Assembly: GCF_027111295.1 (NCBI RefSeq)
Contig: NZ_CP114287.1
Coordinates: 744,001-808,000, forward strand
Length of the DNA: 64,000 nucleotides
From: Flavobacterium gelatinilyticum
GTDB taxonomy: Bacteria; Bacteroidota; Bacteroidia; Flavobacteriales; Flavobacteriaceae
Direction: 5' to 3'
The translations under genes and the position numbers were made by a program. The stretch's first letter is position 1. Every line of letters begins with the position of its first letter. Shown piece after piece: positions 50,468 through 59,000 of this stretch. The notes under the pieces were generated by a model. It saw only the letters and a program-made list of their open reading frames with translations, did not search any database and was not told where the DNA came from.

Positions 50468-53400
50468 TTAAGTAAAATTATATTTTGAAATTTTTCCCGA
50501 AACTGAAATTTTTACTTTTATTGGATTAAAAAAATCCCAACCTGTTTTACCCGAACCAAATCCTCTAATTTGTTCATAAATAGGTGAAACTTTGTTTTGA
50601 GATTCTGCATTAAAAGACTGCCTAAACTCATAATATTTTGAAGACAAACTTTGAACTCTATATAGACTGTCTCTTAAAATTTCATAATCTGGATTTTCCC
50701 AATTAATTTCATCTTCATTTACCCCCAATAAGAACATATCATTAATATGCAAAGTGGTAATTATTTTACTTCCATCTGCTGGCAATTGATAAGTTGGAAA
50801 TCCTTTTCTTTTTCTTTCTACAACCGTCCAAAATGTAACTACTTCTTCTTTTAAATTCCCTTTTTCATCTTTATAAATAAGTACATGATGATTATTTCTA
50901 GGGTTTACCCATTGATTTATATCGTCTTTTAATTTTTCAGCTCCACTAATATTTTCTTTCATTCTGACTTTTAAAATTGGAACTGGACTACCATTTTTAT
51001 TTGGCAGGAAAATTTGTGGTTGTTTAACTCCGTTTTCATCAACATTGAAAAAAGTATTAGCAGGAATGGTACCTTTTACGAATCCGCCCAGTTCCTGAAT
51101 CTTTTTATGAATTAATTTTTTAACAACTTCATCAACCACTTTTTCTAATTGTTTCTCGGTTGTTAAACTATCAATTGATTTCCTAACATGAAATGCTTCA
51201 TTTCCATCAAAATTTCGTTTACCAAAAACAGTTTCCTTATGCAATTGCCCTCGTGCTGCAACTCCCTTATTTATATATGTTTTTCCGTTTTTCTCCACTT
51301 TAGTGTATCGAGTTGTAATATCATTAGAAATACGTTTATGCGAAATCAATATTTTATCAATTGCTTTCTCAGCATCAAATCGGAAAGTTTCCCAAGGCAT
51401 AGGAAAATCTTTTAAATCATAATTTCTATTGTAACGATTCCATTTTGACAATTCCTGTAAATAACTTGTCTTCCCACATGCCATAACCAAAGCATCAATT
51501 GCATGATGACGATGGTCTTCTCGAGTTTTAGCATTTTCATCATTCAAAACCGTATTCAAACCCCATTTTTGACGTAGGTTGGCTGTCATTTGACCAGGAG
51601 AAACATTTACCTTTTCGCATATTTGTTTTAAATAAGACGATGCTTCTTTACTTATAAATCGTGTATCATTTAATTGTCTTGAAGAAAAATCATCGTCAAA
51701 TTTTTGCTGTACAAATCGCTTGAATTTTTGATAGGCATTGGGATACTCTTTAGTATCAGAAAACAATTTTAAAGCACGTTCTTTTCTAGCAATCCAATCC
51801 AGCTCATCGTTTCCATAAAATTCAAAAGGTGTTTTGTCTCCTTTTCGTCTATTTTCATCCGCATAGCATAATGTTTTATTATTAAAACTATCGTTTAACG
51901 AACGACTCCAAGGATGGATATGCTCTATTTGTATTTCCCCTGTAAAAAGTTTGGTAACTGGAATTACAACACCTGTATAAGGACAAGTCTGCTTGCATTC
52001 CTCCCAAAGCTTAAATCTTAGAATGTTGTCATGAGAAACTCTTACGTACTTTTCTACTTCCTTTTTTACTCTGTCATTTTCTCTCTCCAATCGTTTTTGA
52101 TCTTTGCGTATCTTATTTCGCTGTGATTTTGATATTTTAAGATCACGGGCCATCTCTACTTTTATTTCGTCAAGCTGCCCATGCTCTTCGATTAATTCAT
52201 TGACCAATTTTCGTAATTCAAATAAAGCTGTAATTACAATTGGATTTCTAATAGCTTGAATATCCTTATCTGCCTGTTTCCCAGTTGGCAGTTTTTGTAA
52301 TAATGATACCGTATCAATTGTTGCAGAATGATGGTAAAGTTTTTTTGATTGTTTGTTATTAAATTCAAATTCTTTACGTAATAAATCCTTAATTGTATTT
52401 ATAAATCCGCCTGAAATTTTAGACCTAACTATACCTTCAATATTATCAATCAAATCTAGTTGTTTTAGATTGTTTTCTACCGTGTCATTTTGCCATTTGT
52501 CACCAAATGCATTTTTAATTCCGCCCATAACCACTGCAATATCATAGGTATACCCTTGCTGCAAAAAAGGCAAAATATTTCCAATAGCTTTTCGACTTAA
52601 ACTAGCATAGCCGTCTTTTACATTAAACCTTGAAATTGCAATTGCTTGTTCTTCACTAAAATTCCAATTCTTAACAGCATATTCTTTTAGGTTTGATTTA
52701 CTATCAAAAAAATACAGAACATGCCAAATATCTTCTTGCTCTTTATCTGAAAAATCAAACCATCTTTTGCCAAAGAATTTCTTATTGGATAAATTAGAGA
52801 TAGTATGTGTACCAGCAATTTTATCATCGTCTTTGTAATTGAATTTGAATTCCGCACTTTCTTTCCCAATAGCTTTTCGGAGTTTTTTAAATTCAATTTT
52901 ATCAAATGAAAGCAATTGCTCAACTAGTTTGGCTTTTTCTTCTTCAGATATTTTCTTCCCATTATATTCGACTGTATTAACCCATTGCCAAATTCTAAAC
53001 ATTTCTACAGGAATAGCACTTATAGGACATTTAGTTTTTGAAGGTTCAAAAGAACAGTTTCCAACTAAATGCTTTTGAGAACGCAAAGGTCTTTGATGAA
53101 ATAAAATACCGTCTTCTGTGTAATTATCTTGTTTTCTACCCCCTAAAATTGTTTTTAATTCATAATTCAAAACCGAATGAAATTCTGACTGTTTATTCCA
53201 AATCATTTCAAATTCGTCAATATACATTCTACGAGTAGTATATCTGTTTCTGATTCTTTCTAGTCCATCTTGAAAAGGCTGATTTTCTTTTGGATAAATG
53301 TCATATAAATATGAGCCCAATGTTTTTCCTTCGATACTTTCTAAAGTATAATCAATTCCTATTTTTCCTTCTTTAGCATTTCCTTTAAAAATAGCTCCAT

Positions 53401-53860
53401 CATCGCTTCCTCCTTTTCTACTATTACTTAAAAATCCTCTTCTTTGAATTAGATGATAAAAAATTCTACCTATTTCTTCTAAAGATAATTTCTCCTTCAA
53501 TGCTTTTTGACGCAATTCATAAGGATTCATAGCAAACCAAGTTGCTAATTTTTCATTAGGGAACTGTTTAGTTTGTTTCCAATCTTCAAAATCTTCGGTG
53601 TTTATTGGACACATATTGTTTTCAGAAAGTGATTTTAGTAACACTTTCTTTCTTAGCCTTCGTCTAAAAAACTGACGTCGAACTCCTCTAGCTCCTGTTC
53701 GACTTGCATTCTTAGAAATTTCATTATCGCCATCACCAAGATTTTCAACCCCCATTGGAAAAATTCTACTTCCAATCCCTAAAATTTTATTTAATTTATC
53801 GTCAATTAATGCCCAACCTATCGAGTTAGTTCCTAAATCTAATCCTAAAATCTTTGCCAT
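50468..53860 (-). CDS. cas9: CRISPR nuclease Cas9, type II-C
   Basis: A 1130-residue Cas9, short for Bacteroidota but complete. RuvC-I has Asp8 in ILGLDLGTNSIGWALID. The arginine-rich bridge helix is GARGVRRQFFRRRLRKKVLL. RuvC-II carries EIKVEMARDLKISKSQRNK. HNH has His647 in IQIEHIHPWSRSLNDSF with the following Asn residues and the zinc-like CPYTG cysteine. RuvC-III has HHAIDALVM with Asp789. The C-terminal region is the PAM-interacting part (end residues FNPIKVKISVSGKISKYNFT). All catalytic residues are present, so both strands should be cut. It is on the minus strand, convergent with cas1-cas2 across the array, and divergent from its tracrRNA. No anti-CRISPR gene was recognised. Confidence 0.97.
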   Translation of the reverse strand: MAKILGLDLGTNSIGWALIDDKLNKILGIGSRIFPMGVENLGDGDNEISKNASRTGARGVRRQFFRRRLRKKVLLKSLSENNMCPINTEDFEDWKQTKQFPNEKLATWFAMNPYELRQKALKEKLSLEEIGRIFYHLIQRRGFLSNSRKGGSDDGAIFKGNAKEGKIGIDYTLESIEGKTLGSYLYDIYPKENQPFQDGLERIRNRYTTRRMYIDEFEMIWNKQSEFHSVLNYELKTILGGRKQDNYTEDGILFHQRPLRSQKHLVGNCSFEPSKTKCPISAIPVEMFRIWQWVNTVEYNGKKISEEEKAKLVEQLLSFDKIEFKKLRKAIGKESAEFKFNYKDDDKIAGTHTISNLSNKKFFGKRWFDFSDKEQEDIWHVLYFFDSKSNLKEYAVKNWNFSEEQAIAISRFNVKDGYASLSRKAIGNILPFLQQGYTYDIAVVMGGIKNAFGDKWQNDTVENNLKQLDLIDNIEGIVRSKISGGFINTIKDLLRKEFEFNNKQSKKLYHHSATIDTVSLLQKLPTGKQADKDIQAIRNPIVITALFELRKLVNELIEEHGQLDEIKVEMARDLKISKSQRNKIRKDQKRLERENDRVKKEVEKYVRVSHDNILRFKLWEECKQTCPYTGVVIPVTKLFTGEIQIEHIHPWSRSLNDSFNNKTLCYADENRRKGDKTPFEFYGNDELDWIARKERALKLFSDTKEYPNAYQKFKRFVQQKFDDDFSSRQLNDTRFISKEASSYLKQICEKVNVSPGQMTANLRQKWGLNTVLNDENAKTREDHRHHAIDALVMACGKTSYLQELSKWNRYNRNYDLKDFPMPWETFRFDAEKAIDKILISHKRISNDITTRYTKVEKNGKTYINKGVAARGQLHKETVFGKRNFDGNEAFHVRKSIDSLTTEKQLEKVVDEVVKKLIHKKIQELGGFVKGTIPANTFFNVDENGVKQPQIFLPNKNGSPVPILKVRMKENISGAEKLKDDINQWVNPRNNHHVLIYKDEKGNLKEEVVTFWTVVERKRKGFPTYQLPADGSKIITTLHINDMFLLGVNEDEINWENPDYEILRDSLYRVQSLSSKYYEFRQSFNAESQNKVSPIYEQIRGFGSGKTGWDFFNPIKVKISVSGKISKYNFT

Positions 53861-53948
53861 ATTTCTTAAATTTAATCTGCACGGAATTTACTATAAAAAA
53901 AATTAAGACAATTACGGTTTTCCTTTTTCTACCATAATACTTTTTATA

Positions 53949-53956
53949 TATATTTG
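53949..53956 (+). promoter_or_regulatory. -7 element of the tracrRNA promoter (TATATTTG)
   Basis: It fits TAnnTTTG exactly and sits 14 bp before the anti-repeat match. Transcription is predicted to start near 53963. The cas9 gene starts about 90 bp away on the other strand. Confidence 0.65.
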
Positions 53957-53962
53957 TGACTG

Positions 53963-54050
53963 ATTAAAATTTCTAATCTTTAATCTTATCATAATAAGGC
54001 TAAATGCCGTAGATGAAAATCTTTAGTCCTGCTTCGGTGGGACTTTTTTA
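53963..54050 (+). ncRNA. tracrRNA
   Basis: The anti-repeat TTTCTAATCTTTAATC (53970-53985) is identical to 16 bases of the plus-strand repeat and so pairs with the crRNA repeat. After a short bulge, ATAAT can pair with the GTTGT at the 5' end of the crRNA repeat using two wobble pairs. A nexus-like hairpin AAGGCTAAATGCCGT follows, and the RNA ends in an intrinsic terminator AGTCC ... GGACT with the loop CTTCGG and a T6 tail (54025-54049). Predicted length is about 88 nt. The position upstream of and divergent from cas9 and the presence of its own -7 element make this a strong call. Confidence 0.92.
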
Positions 54051-54400
54051 TTTATATATTAAAAGATTAATTATTAAGTCTACCCATTTTCAAACTTAGT
54101 CTCCTGTTTTTTACAAAAAGCCAATATTTTTTAGGTAAAAAATAAAAATATTATTACTCTTTCTTCTTTATAAGAAAAACTTTTAATCAAATAAATTATC
54201 ATTTTGTTAAAAATTCCGAAAATCAATAGATTTATTTGTAAATTCTAGACAGTAATTCACAGCATCAAAGAAAGACAATCCTGCCTTAACTATAATAATC
54301 TTTTCAAATCCTCCATAATATTTGTAGAATTGTATATTGGTTTACAGCCATGAACAAATTGAGTTTTTATATTTTTTTTCCTAAATCCCCAACAGGACAT

Positions 54401-54546
54401 CTAAACCAAAATTATAAAGCCAATGCAAGACAGCCCCTACATGTAGTAAGCCAATTTCTTCAAATCATCCAAAAATGATGTTGTAATTTGTCCCGTCGAG
54501 GTCACAACTAAAAAAACGTTAAAACTTAGGTTTTAGCGTTTTTTTT
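54401..54546 (+). repeat. Dispersed element alpha, copy 2 (ends in intrinsic terminator)
   Basis: It starts CTAAACCAAAATTAT, contains GTAAGCCAATTTCTTCAAAT and TTTGTCCCGTCGAGGTCAC, and ends in the terminator hairpin ACGTTAAAAC / GTTTTAGCGT with a T8 tail. The first 105 bp align end to end with copy 1. Nearby, 54602-54617 carries CCTGTCGAGGTGAC, another related fragment. Apart from this element and the tracrRNA, the 670 bp between 54051 and 54716 contain nothing recognisable. Confidence 0.65.
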
Positions 54547-54716
54547 ATGTTTTATATCTATTTTTTATAAGTTTTAACCTACTTAATCAAGCGGTTTAGA
54601 CATCCTGTCGAGGTGACTACTCAGGATTTAAACCAAAATTAACACACTGATTTACAGATACAAAACATTTAACTTATCTTTATATTATGAATAATTTAAC
54701 ACTAAAAACCTAAATT

Positions 54717-54902
54717 ATGAATTATAGAGATGAACAATACAAGGGAAAAATTTCTGCAGAAAAGGCACAAAAAATACTTAAAAAAGAAGGAATTAATGTA
54801 ACCGTTGAGCTAGCAGAAGAAATATTATATTTTCTTCGAAAGCTGGCTAATATGCATATGCAACATTTTTTAGAAAAAAATGATAAAAAGAAAAAGGGAT
54901 GA
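54717..54902 (+). CDS. Small hypothetical helical protein
   Basis: A 61-residue protein: MNYRDEQYKGKISAEKAQKI, LKKEGINVTVELAEEILYFL and a final basic tail. It has the pattern of short proteins seen in Bacteroidota islands (xKISxEKAQxILxKEGxxVTxExAxxILxFLxxLA), predicted to form two helices with a helix-turn-helix-like step. Function unknown. It lies just after alpha copy 2 and before the STAND gene pair on the opposite strand; it could be an independent regulator of that locus. Confidence 0.65.
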   Translation: MNYRDEQYKGKISAEKAQKILKKEGINVTVELAEEILYFLRKLANMHMQHFLEKNDKKKKG

Positions 54903-55009
54903 CTATAAAATTAGAGATTATATTTTTTGTATCTCAAAAATATAAAAATAATCTTACAGATTTATTTAAGCTTTTTTAGGTAACGATAGGCAAAATCTAA
55001 CATATATTT

Positions 55010-55115
55010 GGTAAAGAATTGCTGCATATTATTTGATTCAGTCTCTCATTTTTTCAGATTTAATGTTGATCGACTGAAGCGAAAAGTTGGTTTATTCCAC
55101 GCTTAATACGAAACA
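55010..55115 (+). repeat. Dispersed element beta, copy 3 (weak)
   Basis: TTATTTGATTCAGTCTCTCA and TTTTTTCAGATTTAATG align with the second half of beta copy 2 and share AAAAGTTGGTTTATTC (55083 onward). Divergence is high, but the order of the shared words is conserved. Confidence 0.4.
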
Positions 55116-55154
55116 AGAAACAATGAAGATGAAAGAGTCATTTTAGCGATCTTT

Positions 55155-56009
55155 TCAATTAGAATCTTCTAATATTCTCTTTAGATTTTTTCTAATTTCT
55201 CGGCCTTTATATGTCGCAAAATTTAATTTAGTGCTTATTTTATGGAGTTTTTTTAAATTCAGATTTGCCAGAAATAGGATATTTAATTTCATTTGAAGCC
55301 GTTCTTTTTTATTATCAATCAGATAAGACAGTCGTATAAATAAAACTTCATAATTCATATAAAGGGCCAAAAGATATAGAAAGGGCAGTAAAAGAAATGT
55401 ATAAACAACCGGAAGAAATAAACTTTTTAAATTCTCAGCGGTTATCAAGCTTTTATAATCTATTAATGTTTTATAACAGACATAAATAAAAATAAGAATT
55501 CCAAGTCCGGCAAACAGCCCTTTTAAGCAGCTGGCGGTCTTCAAATGGTCAGGATTTGTTCTTGAAGAATTTTCTGCTACAATCTGCATTACACCTATAA
55601 AAGTCATAACTGGGATTATAACCATTTCGATCTCAAAACTAAAAGTGTAAAAATTAGTAATAAACTCCAGAGGTATAACTGCTTTTAAGTTATCAATTAT
55701 TATTGGTATGAAATAAGAACGTTCTTTTGCTTTATTTATATTAAAAAACAAAATGGTGGCTGAAGTTAAAGACCATAATATTGTATCTTTAAGCTGACCC
55801 ATATTCCATACACCAGCTGTATAAAAAGCAATTGTTATGGCTCCTATATAGCAAAACATTGCCCATAAAGGAATTTGTATCTTACGATCAAAAAAATTGC
55901 TTAAAAGATCGAAAATGCCTTTAAATTTTACGACTAAAAGAGCAACAATAATAAATATGGAAGTCCATATAATTATCGCAGTTTCTCTGGTTGAGAAGAT
56001 TTCAAACAT
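55155..56009 (-). CDS. Multi-pass membrane protein, partner of the STAND NTPase
   Basis: A 284-residue protein. Hydrophobic segments at about residues 10-28 (AIIIWTSIFIIVALLVVKF), 48-66 (PLWAMFCYIGAITIAFYTAG), 80-92, 128-148 (VIIPVMTFIGVMQIVAE), 166-184 (LFAGLGILIFIYVCYKTL) and 203-222 (FLPVVYTFLLLPFLYLLALY), so about six membrane spans. A basic cytoplasmic tail of 60 residues follows (ending KGREIRKNLKRILEDSN). I do not recognise the family. It is 47 bp downstream of the 1747-residue NTPase gene on the same strand and is probably its co-transcribed partner. A pore or membrane-disrupting effector, or an anchor, is possible; that is inference. Confidence 0.75.
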   Translation of the reverse strand: MFEIFSTRETAIIIWTSIFIIVALLVVKFKGIFDLLSNFFDRKIQIPLWAMFCYIGAITIAFYTAGVWNMGQLKDTILWSLTSATILFFNINKAKERSYFIPIIIDNLKAVIPLEFITNFYTFSFEIEMVIIPVMTFIGVMQIVAENSSRTNPDHLKTASCLKGLFAGLGILIFIYVCYKTLIDYKSLITAENLKSLFLPVVYTFLLLPFLYLLALYMNYEVLFIRLSYLIDNKKERLQMKLNILFLANLNLKKLHKISTKLNFATYKGREIRKNLKRILEDSN

Positions 56010-56056
56010 AGTTTTTTTATTTAATGGTTTTGCTCGGCCACACGTAAGTCATTTGA

Positions 56057-59000
56057 TTATATAAGCAAGCTGCCCTGCAACTCTAGTCCAATAGCATTCT
56101 GCCTTGCAACAAGAAAGGTTACTATTTCTTTAAAATTTTTCAAGACAGTAGCGTCGCTGTTAATCGTTTCCTTGTGGTCTTCCCAAAGAAAACTTGCTGT
56201 TGTAGCTAATGAGTCTTCATATTTAAAATCTACTCGCACATAACCTTTAGGAGTTTCCAACTCCTCCGCTACGTTACTTAGTTTCAGGTGGCTGTTTATT
56301 ATTTGAAGTCCATCTTTTACAACTGTAAGGCCAGCTTTCGTTTTTAAAATTCGAATTATTTTATAAATAGCATCCTGATCTCCGACATGCTTTTGCGCCC
56401 ATTTAATATTTTCTGGAGCTATCCTGACAAAGAAATCCAAATAGTCTTCATTTTTCCAATAAATGAGAATGGTATCAGTCAAACCCATTAAAGAATACCA
56501 TATTTCCTTTCTGTCATATCTTGCTTTTAAAGTCCAGCTATCACAGGAATAAGCATATGAAATCATCTTAAACCATTCTTGAAAAAAAAGTCCATGACTT
56601 TCCTTTTTTACAAGGTTGAAAGTAAAGAATCGCATGCAAAAATAGTCTATATAGCTGCCGGCGGAATATCCATAATCGAAAATAGGCTTCCAATAATTTT
56701 CTGCTTCCAAATTATCTTCTGCGTTAATTTCTGATACAAATTCAGTTATACGGTCCATAGCCCAAAAGTGAAAACTATTGGGAGAATCCCTGCGGTGTTT
56801 TGAATCAGTTCTCACTTCTCCTAATTCGAAAATAATCTGATTCACAATCTGTTTCCAGAACAACAGTACATAGCTGCGTTCTTCATTATCAATTTTATAA
56901 AGTTGTGGAATTGAGCCAAAGGCCCGCTTAATCATTTCCAAATCAATTCCGGGTTTGTTTCCAGTTCTCTCATCAGTGTCAAAGCCCCTGTTTTCCCTTT
57001 TCCCTTTTGGAGAAACAGGTCTTAATTCTGACCAATTGATTAATGTTCTGCTTGTTTTGCTAGTAATAAAATCATTTAGAATGGCTTGTGCATATTTATC
57101 TAAGTTAAAAACTTTAAGATTTTTTGCCGTTGTAGCTCTAGCATAATTTTCCCTATTGTCCTTATCTAACGCAAGACTCCATAAAATTGCAAAATTTTGA
57201 ATTTGTATAAATTCCTCATCATTCCATTTTAAGTTCTTGGATATCATAGAGAACAAAAGCTCAGAAGTTGAATAGGATGATTTAAGTATCAAAACACCCA
57301 TTAGCCTTCTCAAATTTTTATTAGACAGATCATCTGTCCACAGCAACGCTAAAATCCTTGCAGCAAATGCCTGCCATGAAAAGTCTAAATCATCTTGGAT
57401 GCGATCATGCCTGCCTACAGCAAATGTGTTTAGGACATCTCCGGTGTAAGCAACAATCCATTTTAATTGTTCTGAATGAGTGATTAACCATTCTTTATTA
57501 GAGACTAAAATAGCGCACCCTCCCAATACGTTTTGGTGCTTGCCATGCATTTGAGAATGCGGATCCTCATCATCTAATGCTGCAAAATTCTGGACTTTTG
57601 ACCATAGCTCATCGCATTGCTCTGGTTCATGCTTTATTTCTTTCTCGAGCTGCTGGTAACACTGAAAAGGAAATGTGAATAAGTCGCTATTTTCAGCTAT
57701 ACCCTCACGTGCCTCTTTATATTTAATGGTTAATTCTTCAGGTTCTTTGTATTGAAGATAATGGTTTCCCTTATACTCTAATTCAACATAGTTATTATAA
57801 TTATAATAGTTTATCAGATTATTTAAATAGATATTGGTTGATCCCCGTGACTCGATTTGATCAAGAAGTGTTATCCATGACTCCACTATTGGAATATAGT
57901 ATTCTTGCAGATCTTTGTTGTGTAAAAACAAAGAAAGTGAAACCTTTAATATGGATTCTTTTCGATGTGGCATTCCATGCCATTCCTTGGCCAAATTCCA
58001 TGTCTTTTCCCCTAAAGAAAACGCTCCTGTCATTTGATGTCCTTCAATACCCTGTCCTCCATACTGAAGTGGCTTTTCCCATTCATAAAAATTGAAATCT
58101 TTCAGCAGAGGTTTTAATTCTTCAAGAAATAAGACTGGATGATATTTTCCAATAGAAATCAGTATTCCTAGATACGCCACCGAATTTCCATTTGTCAAGA
58201 TTAATTCAATATAATCCTTGACTGGCTTTTGTGCATCTATCTGGTCAACAAGAAATTTTTCCAAAGCCATTAATGCAGAAACAATACTGTGCGGAGCTCC
58301 TGTTGAATCTCTAAACCAAAAATATACTCCGGAGTCCCCAATGAATTCTCGATCTGTAGAATTAAGATTTATATTGATTTTTGGAATTTCTTTCTGTTCA
58401 TAAGTAAACTTATTTGTCCATTGCTGTGTTGCGAAATTAACGAGCGTTACAATAAAATCTATCCCGCATTTTGGCTGGCTTCTTAAAAAATATAAAAAAG
58501 CCCCTCTAGTATAAAAGGGAGGAAACCATCCATGCGGTACGTTGATATCCAAATCATAACTATGATCATATCCAAAAGATATTTCTTCTGGAGCTTCGAT
58601 AAACAATGCTAGCAAGATCACTTTGGCTGATTCTGGGTACAAATCTATGATTGGGTTCAGCGCATTTTCTTCCATACAAATTTTTTCAAAAGCACTATCC
58701 GGTCTCTCATAGGGGCCATCGGTCCATTGAATCTTATCTCTTATCTTAAAACTGCTAAAAATGGAAACCGATCCATCATTTCTTGCAGGTTCCTGCTGAT
58801 TGTCCTGTCTTTCCACTTTTGTGCGCTTACATAATTTTAATGACAGCTCAATAACTTCTTCTGGTAATTCATTAATTGCCTTAAGTAATACTTTATAAGC
58901 CAGCTCATCTCCATTTCCTTTCACATAACCGCCATTGAATTTAAAATCAAACATTTTTTTACCATTTTCGACAGCTATTTCAGAGCATTCCTGTCTGTAC

